64,000 bases of DNA from Salipiger bermudensis. GTDB taxonomy: Bacteria; Pseudomonadota; Alphaproteobacteria; Rhodobacterales; Rhodobacteraceae. Below are positions 24,746-35,887 of this stretch, piece by piece. The stretch covers positions 310,001 to 374,000 of the forward strand of contig NZ_JAHVIA010000004.1 in assembly GCF_019801965.1 (NCBI RefSeq), in the 5' to 3' direction. The first letter of the stretch is position 1. Each line of letters begins with the position of its first letter. The notes beneath the pieces were generated by a model. That model was not told the origin of the DNA, did no database searches, and saw only the letters and a program-made list of their open reading frames with translations. The position numbers and the translations under genes were made by a program.

Positions 24746-26068
24746 TCAGGCGAGCATCACCATGGGGTTCTCGAGGTTCTCGACGATGGCCTTGAGCAGC
24801 TCGGCGCCGAGCGCGCCGTCGATGACCCGGTGATCGACCGACAGCGTCACCGACATCACGGTGGCGACCGTCAGCTCGCCGTCGTCGCCGACGACGGGCT
24901 TCTTGACGCCGGAGCCGACCGCCAGGATGGCGCCATGCGGCGGGTTGATGACGGCGTCGAAATTGTCGATGCCGAACATGCCGAGGTTGGAGATCGCGAA
25001 GCTGCCGCCGACATATTCATGCGGCGCGAGCTTCCGGTCGCGGGCGCGCTTGGCGAGGTCCTTCATCTCGGAGGACAGCGCCGAGAGCGATTTCATCTCG
25101 GCATCCTTGAGCACCGGGGTGAACAGGCCGCCATCGACCGCCACGGCCACCGCCACGTCGGAGGGCTTGAGCTTGAGCATCCGGTCGCCGGCCCAGACCG
25201 CGTTGGCGTCGGGCACCGATTGCAGCGCCAGAGCGCAGGCCTTGATGATGAAATCGTTGACCGAGAGCTTCACGCCACGGCCTTCGAGCTGCTTGTTGAG
25301 CTGCGAGCGGAACTTGAGCAGCGCGTCGAGCTTGATGTCGCGGCGCAGGTAGAAATGCGGGATGGTCTGCTTGGCCTCGGTGAGACGCGCGGCGACCGTC
25401 TTGCGCATGCCGTCGAGCTTGACCTCCTCGAAGTCGCGGCCCTCGTACATCTTGATGACCTGCTCGGCACCGGGGCCGGCGGGCATGCCGGCGGCTGCCG
25501 GTTTCGCGGCGGGCGCCTCGGTGGCTGCGGGCGCAACCTTCTCGGCCGGCTTCGCGGTGGCGTTCTCGACATCGGCCTTGACGATGCGGCCATGCGGACC
25601 GGAGCCCTTGATCTGCGCCAGATCCAGCCCCTTGTCGGCGGCGATACGGCGCGCCAGCGGGGTGGCGAAGATGCGCTTGCCGTCCGAGCCCTGCGGCGCG
25701 GCAGGGGCGGCGCTGGCAGCGGCCGGGGTGGCGGCTGCGGCCTTGGCCTCGTCCTTGGCCGGGGCCTTGTCCTCGGCGGCCGGGGCAGGGGCGGAGGACG
25801 CGCTGGAGATGTCGTCGGCGCTCTCGCCCTCTTCGAGCAGCACGGCGATCGGCGTGTTGACCTTCACGCCCTCGCTGCCGGCCTCGATGAGGATCTTGCC
25901 GATGGTGCCTTCATCGACCGCCTCGAACTCCATCGTGGCCTTGTCGGTTTCGATCTCGGCGAGAATGTCGCCGGAATTCACGGTGTCGCCTTCCTTGACC
26001 AGCCATTTGGCCAGCGTGCCTTCCTCCATGGTCGGCGACAGGGCGGGCATCAGGATTTCGGTGGGCAT
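24746..26068 (-). CDS. pdhC: Pyruvate dehydrogenase E2 (dihydrolipoyl acetyltransferase)
   Basis: Core of the pyruvate dehydrogenase complex; transfers acetyl from lipoyl-lysine to CoA. 440 aa. One lipoyl domain (residues 1-80) has the modified lysine in [11 protein letters not shown]. An Ala/Pro/Lys-rich linker follows, then the E1/E3-binding domain near 135-170 ([18 protein letters not shown]). The catalytic domain covers 215-440, with the active-site region [14 protein letters not shown] near the C-terminus. It is last in the operon, behind a small 87-aa gene. No E3 gene is in the window. Confidence 0.95.
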   Translation of the reverse strand: MPTEILMPALSPTMEEGTLAKWLVKEGDTVNSGDILAEIETDKATMEFEAVDEGTIGKILIEAGSEGVKVNTPIAVLLEEGESADDISSASSAPAPAAEDKAPAKDEAKAAAATPAAASAAPAAPQGSDGKRIFATPLARRIAADKGLDLAQIKGSGPHGRIVKADVENATAKPAEKVAPAATEAPAAKPAAAGMPAGPGAEQVIKMYEGRDFEEVKLDGMRKTVAARLTEAKQTIPHFYLRRDIKLDALLKFRSQLNKQLEGRGVKLSVNDFIIKACALALQSVPDANAVWAGDRMLKLKPSDVAVAVAVDGGLFTPVLKDAEMKSLSALSSEMKDLAKRARDRKLAPHEYVGGSFAISNLGMFGIDNFDAVINPPHGAILAVGSGVKKPVVGDDGELTVATVMSVTLSVDHRVIDGALGAELLKAIVENLENPMVMLA

Positions 26069-26072
26069 GTTG

Positions 26073-26332
26073 TCAGCTCTCCTCGGCGAGGGTCACGAGA
26101 TCGAAGGGCGGGCGCGGCTGGCGCGCCGCGGCCCGCGCGATCACCGCGGCCTCGATCTTGCCGCGATGGGCGGCGATCCATTCATAGGCTTGCTGGTGGC
26201 TCGGGCGCTCGCCCGGGCGCAGCGTTTCCATGAGGCACTCGGGCACGAAGGCCGTCCGCGCGACACCCGCCGCGTCCACCCGGACGCGGTAGGCCTCGCG
26301 CGCGACGTCGCGCCCGGTGACCTCGACCGGGC

Positions 26333-26336
<4 letters not shown>
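26073..26336 (-). CDS. Small conserved protein inside the pdh operon (possibly DUF5076)
   Basis: 87-aa protein placed between pdhB and pdhC. The GTG start overlaps the pdhB stop (GTGA) and the stop lies only 4 nt before pdhC, so it is surely co-translated with the complex. Sequence features: [20 protein letters not shown] (a beta-strand pattern) and [20 protein letters not shown] (a helix). I think it belongs to DUF5076, but this is from memory. No signal peptide or catalytic motif is visible. By context it could assist PDH assembly or activity. Confidence 0.6.
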
Positions 26337-27706
<1,370 letters not shown>

Positions 27707-27724
27707 ATCGTGTTCTCTCCTGCC

Positions 27725-28747
27725 TCAGGCCTCGATCGCGTCGCCCTGGGGCACGTCGTCGGAATAGATGTCGGTCCAGAGTTCCTCGAGCGCCGGCTCG
27801 GGGCTCTCCTTGGCGAACTCGGCGGAGGCGTTCACGATGTCCTTGATTTCCTTGTCAATCGCCTTGAGATCGTCCTCGGTGGCGTGCTTGCCTTGGAGCA
27901 GCAGGTCGCGGACGTTCTGGATCGGGTCGCGCTCTTCGCGCATCTTCTGGACTTCCTCGCGGGTCCGGTACTTGGCCGGGTCCGACATCGAGTGGCCGCG
28001 GTAGCGGTAGGTCTTGATCTCGAGGATGTAGGGGCCCTTGCCGGCGCGGCAGTGCTCGACCGCCTTCTCGCCCGCCGCCTTGACCGCCAGCACGTCCATG
28101 CCGTCGACCAGCTCGCCGGGGATGCCGAAGGGCGCGCCCCGGGTGTAGATGTCTTCGCCCGAGGTCGAGCGCTTCTGCGCGGTGCCCATGGCGTACTGGT
28201 TGTTCTCGATGACGAAAACCACCGGCAGCTTCCAGATCGAGGCCATGTTGAAGGTCTCGTAGACCTGGCCCTGGTTGGCGGCGCCGTCACCGAAATAGGT
28301 GAAGGTCACGCGGCCGTTCTCGAGGTAGTTGTCGGCGAAGGCGAGGCCGGCGCCCAGCGGCACCTGCGCGCCGACGATGCCGTGACCGCCGTAGAAGTGC
28401 TTCTCGCGGCTGAACATGTGCATCGAGCCGCCCTTGCCCTTCGAGTAGCCGCCCTCGCGGCCGGTGAGCTCGGCCATGACGCCGTTGGGGTCCATGCCGC
28501 AGGCCAGCATGTGGCCGTGGTCGCGGTAGGAGGTGACGCGCTTGTCGCCCTCTTCCGCCGCGGCCTCGAGGCCGACGACAACGGCTTCCTGGCCGATGTA
28601 AAGGTGACAGAACCCGCCGATGAGACCCATACCGTAGAGCTGACCCGCCTTCTCTTCGAAGCGGCGGATGAGCAGCATGTCACGGTAGTATTGCTTGAGC
28701 TCCTCGGGCGAGACGTTCGGCTTGGCAGCAGATTTCCGGGCGGCCAT
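27725..28747 (-). CDS. pdhA: Pyruvate dehydrogenase E1 alpha
   Basis: Alpha subunit of E1, 340 aa, which binds thiamine diphosphate and decarboxylates pyruvate. The TPP motif is GDGAANQGQVYETFN near residues 165-180, extended by IENNQYAMGT. Substrate-channel and loop residues lie in YRDHGHMLACG near 75 and YRYRGHSMSDPAKYR near 265. The start is ATG 28747 because GGGGAGG is right upstream; a longer frame from 28762 would include that ribosome binding site. First gene of pdhA-pdhB-small gene-pdhC. Confidence 0.96.
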   Translation of the reverse strand: MAARKSAAKPNVSPEELKQYYRDMLLIRRFEEKAGQLYGMGLIGGFCHLYIGQEAVVVGLEAAAEEGDKRVTSYRDHGHMLACGMDPNGVMAELTGREGGYSKGKGGSMHMFSREKHFYGGHGIVGAQVPLGAGLAFADNYLENGRVTFTYFGDGAANQGQVYETFNMASIWKLPVVFVIENNQYAMGTAQKRSTSGEDIYTRGAPFGIPGELVDGMDVLAVKAAGEKAVEHCRAGKGPYILEIKTYRYRGHSMSDPAKYRTREEVQKMREERDPIQNVRDLLLQGKHATEDDLKAIDKEIKDIVNASAEFAKESPEPALEELWTDIYSDDVPQGDAIEA

Positions 28748-28760
28748 GCGATTCCTCCCC

Positions 28761-28780
28761 AACTAGTTTAGTGTTAAACT
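28761..28780. promoter_or_regulatory. AT-rich palindromes in the pdhA leader, candidate operator
   Basis: AGTTTAGTGTTAAACT (28765-28780) is a perfect inverted repeat with 6-bp arms and a 4-nt centre. It overlaps a second palindrome, AACTAGTT (28761-28768). Both lie within 10 nt of the pdhA ribosome binding site in an otherwise GC-rich region, a good place for a repressor of the pdh operon. Confidence 0.5.
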
Positions 28781-28991
28781 TTCAGCCAGCCTACCCAGTG
28801 CGCGCGCGAGTGTCAAAGCCCGCTTCCCCGACGGCGCGAAAAAATCCGCGCAGCCGGGCAGGGTGTTCCGGCTCATGGATCGATCTGAGGAAGGAACTGG
28901 GGCGCGGCTGGCGCGGGGCAAGAAATCGCTTGCGCCGCAGGCGAGTTTTCGGAACAAATCCCGTAATAGAGAATTATTCCCGGAATCGATC

Positions 28992-29546
28992 ATGGATCAG
29001 AGCCTCACCACCCGTCTGTCGCAGCGCCTCGCCGCGCTGCGCGCCGAGCGCGGCCTGACGCTGGAGGCGTTGGCGGCGCAAAGCGGGCTCAGCCGTGCGG
29101 CGCTGTCGCGCATGGAAAAGGCCGAGGTCAGCCCGACGGCGGAGCAGCTCGGCAAGCTCTGTGCTGCCTACGGGCTTACCATGTCGCGGCTGCTGGCGAT
29201 GGTCGAGGAGGGCTTCCCGCCCTGCCTGCGCCGGGCAGAGCAGCCGGTCTGGCAGGATCGGGGCTTTTCCCGGCGGGTGGTGTCTCCGGGCAGCGCGGCG
29301 CTGGCGGGCGAGGTGCTCGACTGCACGCTCGCGCCCGATACCGACATCTCCTACCACCGCCCACCGGTGGCCGATCTCGAGCACCACCTGGTGCTGCTCT
29401 CCGGCCGGCTCGCGGTGACGCTCGATGACAGGCGCCACGATCTCGCCCCCGGCGATGCGCTGCGCTACCGCCTCTCCGGCGCCTCCCGCTTCCAGACCCC
29501 ACCCCGCGAGGGCGCCCATTACATGCTGTTCCTGGTGACCCCATGA
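28992..29546 (+). CDS. XRE-family regulator with C-terminal cupin
   Basis: 184-aa transcription regulator. The N-terminal helix-turn-helix (about residues 8-62) reads LSQRLAALRAERGLTLEALA, then QSGLSRAALSRMEKAEVSPT. A C-terminal cupin sensor domain runs from about 105, with HRPPVADLEHHLVLLSGRLA and LAPGDALRYRLSGASRFQ. Proteins of this type regulate small-metabolite uptake or detoxification genes. Start at 28992 follows GGAAT. It overlaps the downstream GNAT gene by ATGA and is divergent from pdhA, so it probably controls its own operon. Confidence 0.85.
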   Translation: MDQSLTTRLSQRLAALRAERGLTLEALAAQSGLSRAALSRMEKAEVSPTAEQLGKLCAAYGLTMSRLLAMVEEGFPPCLRRAEQPVWQDRGFSRRVVSPGSAALAGEVLDCTLAPDTDISYHRPPVADLEHHLVLLSGRLAVTLDDRRHDLAPGDALRYRLSGASRFQTPPREGAHYMLFLVTP

Positions 29547-30088
29547 CCGACCCGCTCGACGCGCCCGCCACGATCCGTCTGCTGTCGCCCGAGGAGGCGG
29601 CGCACTACCTCCCGGCGCTCGCGGAGCTCCTGCGGGCCTGCGTCGCGGATGGTGCCAGCGTCGGCTTCGTCATGCCCTTCACGGTGCAAGAGGCCTCGCG
29701 CTTCTGGGAGGCGGGGGTCCTGCCTTCGCTGGCCGGCGGCGGCCGCCTGCTCTGGGGCGCTTTCGTTGACGGCGAGCTGGTCGGTACGGTGCAGCTCGTG
29801 CTCGAGTTGATGCCGAACCAGGCGCACCGTGCCGAGGTCTCCAAGATGCTGGTCGCGCCCGCCTCTCGCCGCCGCGGCATCGCACGCGCCCTGATGCAGG
29901 CACTGCTCGCCGGCGCTGCCGCCGAGCGCCGCGACCTCGTCACCCTCGACACCCGCAGCGGCGACCCGTCGCAAGCGCTCTACGCCAGCTGCGGCTTCGC
30001 CGTCGCCGGCGAGATCCCGGGCTTCGCGCTGGCCCCCGAAGGCACCCCGCGCCGCGACCCCACGACCTACATGTATCGCCAGAGCTGA
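29543..30088 (+). CDS. GNAT N-acetyltransferase
   Basis: 181-aa GNAT enzyme, translationally coupled to the XRE/cupin regulator. The acetyl-CoA binding part is VSKMLVAPASRRRGIARALM near residues 92-111 (the R/Q-x-x-G-x-G/A loop), preceded by GELVGTVQLVLELMPNQAH. The C-terminus has LDTRSGDPSQALYASCGF and the usual aromatic end. Substrate unknown; the regulator pairing suggests modification or detoxification of a small amine, by inference. Confidence 0.82.
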   Translation: MTDPLDAPATIRLLSPEEAAHYLPALAELLRACVADGASVGFVMPFTVQEASRFWEAGVLPSLAGGGRLLWGAFVDGELVGTVQLVLELMPNQAHRAEVSKMLVAPASRRRGIARALMQALLAGAAAERRDLVTLDTRSGDPSQALYASCGFAVAGEIPGFALAPEGTPRRDPTTYMYRQS

Positions 30089-30214
30089 CCGTCTCTCAGA
30101 GGCAGGGCCGGTCGTGCCGGGCGCTGCGGGCGGGGCGGTGGAAGGCTCGAAAGGGCGCTGTGGGCCGTGGAGGTGGGGCCGCCGCGCCTTGGTCTCTCGG
30201 ATCGTCGAAAGAGC

Positions 30215-31744
30215 TCAGAGCTGTCCCTCGATCGGCAGGAGACCCGCGAGGCCGGCCGTTGCCTTGCGCAGGAAGGAGGCGCCGGGATCGGCCGAGAACA
30301 CCTCCGTCGCGCCGCCATGGGACCAGGTCCAGCGTATCCTGTCTTGTTCGTCGAGCGCGAGGCGGAAGGTGTATTTCGGAAGGTCCTGCTCAATGGCGCG
30401 CAGGAAGCCCGTGGCGGCCTGCCGGCCCTCGATGAAGACCCCCATCTCGGTGTTCAGGTCGATCGAGCGCGGATCGAAATTCAACGACCCGACGAAGCTG
30501 GTGTCCTCATCGATGATGATGAGCTTGGTGTGCATCGTCAGTTGCGTCCCGCTCTCGGCAGCGACCTCGCCGATCCGCGAGAGCGCATCGGCCCGCACTT
30601 CGTAGAGCTCGACCCCAGCGGCCAGCAGAACGGCCCGGTGGCGCATGTAGCCGCCATGCACATAGGCATGGTTGTTGGCGGCCAGCGAATTGGTCACGAT
30701 CCTGACCCGCACGCCGCGCTCGGCGAGATCGGTGAACAGCGCCGCGCCCCAGTTCCGGGGGACGAAATAGGGGCTGATGATCGTCACCTGGCTCTGCGCG
30801 CGTCGCAGCCGCTGCACCAGCGCATCCGCGACGCGGCGTTCGCCAGGGCCGGGCGCGAGGCGCAACTTCGACGGTGCGTCCGACACCACCCGGGCCCGCG
30901 CCCAGGTCGCCGGATGCCGCCCGCTGCGCAGATCCTTCAGGTAGGTCGAGCCCATCGCGCGGCGGTAGATGCCGCGCGCGCCCGCATCCGCGCGCGCCTC
31001 GAGCGTTGCGCGGACCTGCCCGGGATCGGCCTTGTCTGGCGTGAACGCCTCGATCGGGACGGACCAGCGGTCGTTCCAGAACGTCTCGAAAGCCTGCGAC
31101 AGCCCGGCGACCGCCGGTCCCGCCATGAACAGATCGAAATCGGCAAACTCGGTGCTCGTATCGACCTGGTAATACTCATCCGCGATGTTGCGCCCGCCGA
31201 TCACGGCGGTGCTGTGGTCGACGATCATCGCCTTGTTGTGCATCCTGCGGTTCACCCGCTGGAAATCGAGAAGGTAGTTCACTGCCGCGGGGCTCTGCCT
31301 CGAGAGGGGGTTGAACAGGCGCAGGGAGATCCCGGGATGCGCGGCGAGGTAGGCCAGTTGCCTGTCACTCGCCGTGGTGAAGACATCATCGACGAGAATT
31401 CTCACCTGCACGCCCCGGTCTGCCGCCCTGATCAAGGCAAGCGAGATCAGCGCCGCTGCGCGGTCCGGCTTGATCAGGAAGGTCTGCAGGTCGATCCGCT
31501 CTTCGGCGGCAGCGATCATCGAGAGCCGCGCGCCCAGAGCGTCGTTCCCCGAGACCAGCGGATGAAATGCCGTCTGCCCGTCGCGCCGCTCGCTCGCGCG
31601 GAACACGCGGGCTTCGGTCTCCGTGACGCTTGCCGCAACGGGCTTTGCCGCGCCATCGCGGGGCGCGTCGAACGGCACGTAGGTACAGGCGCAGAGCAAC
31701 ATTGCCAATGAGAGCTGCAACGCGACAAGCCGACCAATTCTCAT
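30215..31744 (-). CDS. Phospholipase D-like lipoprotein (cardiolipin synthase-like)
   Basis: PLD-superfamily protein of 509 aa with two HKD motifs: HNKAMIVDHSTAVIGGRN near residue 190 and HTKLIIIDEDTSFVGSLNFD near 415. The N-terminus (MRIGRLVALQLSLAMLLCAC) is a lipoprotein-type signal with a lipobox-like LCAC; Tyr-rich sequence follows. The architecture agrees with exported cardiolipin synthase C-like/PLD phosphatidyltransferases. I started it at 31744, where the lipoprotein signal begins; the open frame runs further up with no support. Substrate is not visible; phospholipid transfer or hydrolysis at the envelope is most likely. Confidence 0.85.
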   Translation of the reverse strand: MRIGRLVALQLSLAMLLCACTYVPFDAPRDGAAKPVAASVTETEARVFRASERRDGQTAFHPLVSGNDALGARLSMIAAAEERIDLQTFLIKPDRAAALISLALIRAADRGVQVRILVDDVFTTASDRQLAYLAAHPGISLRLFNPLSRQSPAAVNYLLDFQRVNRRMHNKAMIVDHSTAVIGGRNIADEYYQVDTSTEFADFDLFMAGPAVAGLSQAFETFWNDRWSVPIEAFTPDKADPGQVRATLEARADAGARGIYRRAMGSTYLKDLRSGRHPATWARARVVSDAPSKLRLAPGPGERRVADALVQRLRRAQSQVTIISPYFVPRNWGAALFTDLAERGVRVRIVTNSLAANNHAYVHGGYMRHRAVLLAAGVELYEVRADALSRIGEVAAESGTQLTMHTKLIIIDEDTSFVGSLNFDPRSIDLNTEMGVFIEGRQAATGFLRAIEQDLPKYTFRLALDEQDRIRWTWSHGGATEVFSADPGASFLRKATAGLAGLLPIEGQL

Positions 31745-32269
31745 GCGAAAGCCCCCGTAACCACCTGCGCGGCAGCGTTCCCTTGCAGACGCTGCCTCCG
31801 CCCATCCAGCCTGTGCGCTCGTGGAAAGGCAAGCGAGAGCGATCCGCACACGGATCGATCCAGGGCAATAGCGCATGTCCAGGACGATACGATCCGCATC
31901 ACCTCTCGAGCCATGACCACGATAAATGCGAGTGTTCTTTGATTGAGATCATGGAATGCGAGTATCATTCTTGGAATACATCCTTCGATGGGGAGGGCCC
32001 GTTCCCCTTTCTGTTCCATCACTTGGTATGTTTGTCCGGCCTGACTGAAAGGCCGCGCGCAACCTGCCGGAAGACATCCACGTAACGGGTCGGCTTCGTA
32101 TGTCGGTCTTAGAGCCAGGACCCAACTGGCCCTCCGACAAACGAACGCGGCAATGGCTCGAGCAGTGCATCGCGCCGCTCCGTGATCTGGTTCGCAACCG
32201 CGGCGAGAGCTGTCTTCCGCCCAGCGACCGGTTCCGGCGCGCGCCTGGTTTGTTAGGGAGGGACTTCAC
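31745..32269. other. Intergenic region with an AT-rich patch
   Basis: No gene was recognised. The stretch holds the divergent control region of the PLD lipoprotein and the beta-barrel gene. An AT-rich patch at about 31915-31985 contains AATGCGAGT twice (near 31924 and 31955) around an FNR-like box. The sequence 32000-32250 is unremarkable. Confidence 0.5.
31939..31952. promoter_or_regulatory. FNR/CRP-family-like box
   Basis: TTGATTGAGATCAT matches the FNR/Anr consensus TTGAT-N4-ATCAA at nine of ten positions. It lies 195 nt upstream of the PLD gene start and 318 nt from the beta-barrel gene. It is flanked by repeated AATGCGAGT. Single-site matches of this length can arise by chance. Confidence 0.42.
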
Positions 32270-33019
32270 TTGCAACGCACTGCCATGCTCGCACCACTTC
32301 TGGCGTCGCTCAGCGTGTTCACCGCTGCCGTGCCGGCGGCCGCTCAGGACTGGGAATTCAAGGTCACGCCCTACGCCTGGATGTCCGGGCTCGAGGGCGA
32401 TCTCGGGACCATACCGGGGTTTCCATCGCAATCGGTCGATCTCTCCTTCGGCGACATCTGGGACGATCTCGATTACGGGTTCTTCCTGTTCGGCAGCGTA
32501 CGGAACGGGCCGTTGGTCATCTATTTCGAAGGCTCGGTGGTGCAGACCGACTCGACGCTGAAGATCGGAGGCCCCGAGGTCGAGAAGGTCGGCATCAAGA
32601 GCCGCACCTCGACACTGGCAATGGCCGCCGGCGGGACCATTTCGCAATCGCCCAGGCATCATGTCGATCTCTACGGGGGCTTTCGATACTGGAACCTCGA
32701 CAACGAGTACCGCGTCACCACGACGAGCGGAAAGATCAAGAAGGATACCGACGCCAGCTGGACCGACCCGATCATCGGGGTGGCCGGACGCTACGCCATC
32801 AATGATCGCTGGGAGGCCTTCGGGGCCGCGGATATCGGCGGCTTCGGCGTGGGCTCGGAGTTCCAGTGGTCGCTGACCGCGGGGCTGAACTACGCCTTCA
32901 ACGAGAGCGTTGCGCTTGGCGTCGGCTGGCGTGTCCTGGATGTCGATTACGACGACGACGGCGTTGTCTATGACGCCAGGCAATCCGGGCCGATCCTCGG
33001 CGTAACCTTCCAGTTCTGA
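32270..33019 (+). CDS. Outer-membrane beta-barrel protein candidate
   Basis: 249-aa exported protein. The signal peptide ends PAAAQ near residue 25. The mature part alternates polar and hydrophobic residues as in outer-membrane strands (DYGFFLFGSVRNGPLVIYFE, HHVDLYGGFRYWNLDNEYRV, AVALGVGWRVLDVDYDDD-like end) and terminates in F (GVTFQF), as outer-membrane proteins do. A TTG start at 32270 is favoured because AGGGAGG is seven nt away; ATG 32285 has no ribosome binding site. Similar porin-like proteins are common but of unknown substrate. Confidence 0.75.
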   Translation: MQRTAMLAPLLASLSVFTAAVPAAAQDWEFKVTPYAWMSGLEGDLGTIPGFPSQSVDLSFGDIWDDLDYGFFLFGSVRNGPLVIYFEGSVVQTDSTLKIGGPEVEKVGIKSRTSTLAMAAGGTISQSPRHHVDLYGGFRYWNLDNEYRVTTTSGKIKKDTDASWTDPIIGVAGRYAINDRWEAFGAADIGGFGVGSEFQWSLTAGLNYAFNESVALGVGWRVLDVDYDDDGVVYDARQSGPILGVTFQF

Positions 33020-33027
33020 TCTTCACC

Positions 33028-33060
33028 GCGGCCCCGGACCACCAGCGTCCGGGGCCGCTT
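33028..33060 (+). terminator. Hairpin terminator after the beta-barrel gene
   Basis: An 11-bp perfect stem (GCGGCCCCGGA/TCCGGGGCCGC) with a 9-nt loop ends with TT. The stem is strong and the T-run short. Confidence 0.6.
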
Positions 33061-33397
33061 CACAATGGGAAAGAGGTTGCCGGATCTCAATCCGATCGGC
33101 CCATCGGCCAGCGCGGCGCAGGGGGGAGGTCTGCGCCGAAGATCGGGCCATCGAGACGCCCGCAGGCAGGGGCGCCGGAGGTCAGCGCCCGCCAAGCCGC
33201 AAGGCTTCGAAGAGCACGACATCTGCAAGCCACGGCGCGGCGGAGCCTGACGCCACGGGGCTACGGGCCGCGCATCACGGGCCGGCCGCGAGACGCGCCC
33301 GCTGCACTCAGTGCGAAAACCACCACGCCACCTCGCCGGGTCGGCGCAGCGCACCCGCGGCGCTGCCAAATGGAAGAACCAATTGAAAGGGAGAGAC
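33061..33397. other. Intergenic region upstream of the DUF3604 gene
   Basis: I find no gene or clear promoter here. Open frames are short and without ribosome binding sites. The last 15 nt supply AAAGGGAGAG for the following gene. Confidence 0.4.
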
Positions 33398-35320
33398 ATG
33401 AAATCCGCATCGCTTCTGACGACGCTTCTGCTGACCACCTTTCCGGTCGCCGCAGCGGCGCAATTCATACCGTCCGAGGAGTCTATTGAGGGGCTCTACC
33501 ACGGCAAGACCTATTCGCCCTACGCCCAGCGCTCCTTCCCGAGCCAGGTCTTCTGGGGCGATACTCACCTCCACACGGCGTTGTCCGTCGATGCCGGGCT
33601 GTTCGGCAACACGCTCGGCCTCGATGCGGCCTACCGTTTCACCCGGGGCGAAGAGGTGACATCGGCCACCGGGCTGCCGGTGAAGATGGGCCGACCGCTC
33701 GACTGGGTGGTGATCGCCGACCATTCCGACATGATGGGCTTCTCCATCGACATCGCCGCCGGTGCGCCCAACATCCTCAGCGTGCCGCAAGGCAAGGCCT
33801 GGTATGACGGCCTGCAGGCCGGCGGACAGGCCGCCGCGGACGCGGCGCTCGACCTGATCACGACCTTCGCGCAAGCCGAGCTTCCAGAGCAGTTCCTGGA
33901 GGATTACGCGCCCGGCTCCAAGGTCTACAACAGCGTCTGGGGCGATGTCATCGACGCCGCGGAGCGGTTCAACAACCCGGGCTACTTCACCGCCTTCATC
34001 GGCTACGAATGGACCTCTCTCGACAGCGGCAACAACCTGCATCGCAACGTGATCTTCCGCGAGGGCAAGGACAAGGCATCGCAGGTGGTGCCGATGGTCA
34101 CCCAGCCCCCCTATGGAAGCACGGATCCCCTCGACCTCTACCAGTACCTCGAGGATTACGAGGCCAAGACCGGGGGCTCCGTTCTGGCGATCGCGCACAA
34201 CGGCAACCTGTCGAACGGCATCATGTTTCCCGTCGATCAGCAGTTCACCGGCAAGGCCATCGACGCGGATTACGTCGAGAAGCGCGCCAAGTGGGAGCCG
34301 CTCTACGAGGCCACCCAGATCAAGGGCGACGGCGAGGCCCACCCGCTGCTCAGCCCGGACGACAGGTTTGCCGATTACGAGACCTGGGATGTCGGCAATC
34401 TCGATCTCAGCGCGGCAAAGACGGACGACATGCTGAAGGGCGAGTATGCCCGCGAGGCGCTGAAGATCGGGCTGCAGCTCGAGGATCGGCTCGGAACGAA
34501 CCCCTACAAGTTCGGCATGGTCGGATCGACCGACTCCCACACCTCGCTGCCGGCCATCGAGGAGGAGAACTTCTTCGGCAAGGCCGCCTCCGCCGAACCC
34601 TCGCCCACACGCATGGAGCATCCCTTCGCAAAGTCCGAAATGGGCACCTTCGAGGGCTACCAGCTCACCGCGTCGGGCCTGGCCGCGGTCTGGGCCGAGG
34701 AAAACACGCGCGCGTCGATCTTCGACGCCATGGAGCGCAAGGAAGCCTATGCCACCACCGGGCCGCGCATGATGGTGCGCTTCTTCGGTGGCTGGGATTT
34801 CACCGAGGACGACCTGCGCTCGCGCCAGCCGGCCTTTGTCGGCTACGAGAAGGGCGTGCCGATGGGTGGCGACCTGCGCGATGCGCCTGAGGGGGCGGAG
34901 GCGCCGGTCTTCATGGTCTACGCGCTGCGCGATCCGGTTGGCGCGAACCTCGACCGCATCCAGATCATCAAGGGCTGGATGGACGCAGCCGGAGAGACCC
35001 GGGAAAAGGTCTTCGACGTCGCCTGGTCGGGCGGGCGCGAGATCGGCGCGGACGGCACGCTTCCCGATGTCGGCAACACCGTCGATATCGCTGCGGCCAC
35101 CTGGTACAACACCATCGGCGCATCCGAGCTTGCGACGATCTGGACCGATCCGGAGTTCGACCCGGCGCAGAAGGCCTTCTACTACGTGCGCGTCCTCGAG
35201 ATCCCGACGCCGCGCTGGGTGGTCTACGACGCCCAGCGTTTCGGCATCGAGATCCCCGTAGGCGCCGAGACCATCGGCCAGGAACGCGCCTATACCTCGC
35301 CGATCTGGTACACGCCCTGA
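33398..35320 (+). CDS. Exported DUF3604 protein
   Basis: 640-aa secreted protein with a signal peptide ([20 protein letters not shown]). DUF3604 proteins share a PHP-like metal-site pattern and this one shows it: [16 protein letters not shown] near residue 50 (HxH), [13 protein letters not shown] near 108 (D-H), and [19 protein letters not shown] near 378. Length and order suit the family. Function is unproven: probably a metal-dependent hydrolase or phosphoesterase in the periplasm. AAAGGGAGAG precedes ATG 33398. It follows the beta-barrel gene on the same strand but 378 nt away. Confidence 0.83.
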   Translation: MKSASLLTTLLLTTFPVAAAAQFIPSEESIEGLYHGKTYSPYAQRSFPSQVFWGDTHLHTALSVDAGLFGNTLGLDAAYRFTRGEEVTSATGLPVKMGRPLDWVVIADHSDMMGFSIDIAAGAPNILSVPQGKAWYDGLQAGGQAAADAALDLITTFAQAELPEQFLEDYAPGSKVYNSVWGDVIDAAERFNNPGYFTAFIGYEWTSLDSGNNLHRNVIFREGKDKASQVVPMVTQPPYGSTDPLDLYQYLEDYEAKTGGSVLAIAHNGNLSNGIMFPVDQQFTGKAIDADYVEKRAKWEPLYEATQIKGDGEAHPLLSPDDRFADYETWDVGNLDLSAAKTDDMLKGEYAREALKIGLQLEDRLGTNPYKFGMVGSTDSHTSLPAIEEENFFGKAASAEPSPTRMEHPFAKSEMGTFEGYQLTASGLAAVWAEENTRASIFDAMERKEAYATTGPRMMVRFFGGWDFTEDDLRSRQPAFVGYEKGVPMGGDLRDAPEGAEAPVFMVYALRDPVGANLDRIQIIKGWMDAAGETREKVFDVAWSGGREIGADGTLPDVGNTVDIAAATWYNTIGASELATIWTDPEFDPAQKAFYYVRVLEIPTPRWVVYDAQRFGIEIPVGAETIGQERAYTSPIWYTP

Positions 35321-35700
35321 CCGGCAACCCGACCGGACGGGTCGAGACCTGAAGCGTGGTCTGAGGCCATCGCCGAAGGTTTCGACCGGTCCGACCGTGT
35401 TGAACGGAGAGGCGAGGGGGACTGGCAGCCGAAATCCGGACACCGGGCTGGCTAGGAGTTGCAGTCTGTTGATCTCCGGCGAGATGGAGATCTGCCGGGA
35501 CAAAACGCAAGCGGCAGGCGCCTGACTCCAAGGCGCGGATCGCGCTGGACGCCCTTGAGGGCGAGGGTGCGAAGGTCCGCCGCACCAGTGGCGCGGCGCA
35601 AGTCCCGGCAATGCCGCGGCGCCGGCGAGCCGGTTCGGAGCACACCAGACGATGATGCGTTTCTGTACGCAGGCCCCTCGCGCACGCTCGGGCGACAGGA
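35321..35700. other. Intergenic, no gene recognised
   Basis: No credible coding region is visible. It links the DUF3604 gene and the transposase remnant, and could contain further decayed insertion-sequence DNA. Confidence 0.4.
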
Positions 35701-35860
35701 TCGAAAACGAAAGCGCCCATCCGGAAATGGGTGACCCTCTCCAACCACGAGCGCCCTCACTCGGCCCTCGGCGGCAAGCCCCCGGCGCTGGCCTGTTGGC
35801 GGGGAAGCGTATCAGCCAACCCGACCAGCAGGTGCACCGCGAAGCCGGAATTTCGCCAGA
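35701..35860 (+). pseudogene. Fragment of an IS3-type transposase C-terminus
   Basis: Conceptual translation gives IRKWVTLSNHERPHSALGG then KPPALACW, matching the end of IS3-family OrfB transposases (Y-N-x-x-R-P-H-x-A-L-G-G-K-P-P-A). The reading then continues one frame over as KRISQPDQQVHREA, the usual C-terminal tail of the same group. A frameshift near 35800-35806 and the loss of everything upstream show it is dead. No terminal inverted repeats were found. It marks a past insertion or deletion event next to the envelope gene array. Confidence 0.72.
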
Positions 35861-35887
35861 TCCAGTCCAGTGAACAGGGGGAGCTCC

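Noticed and set aside
30088-30214. Terminator between the convergent GNAT and PLD genes
   Set aside because: No stem of useful length followed by a T-run was found.
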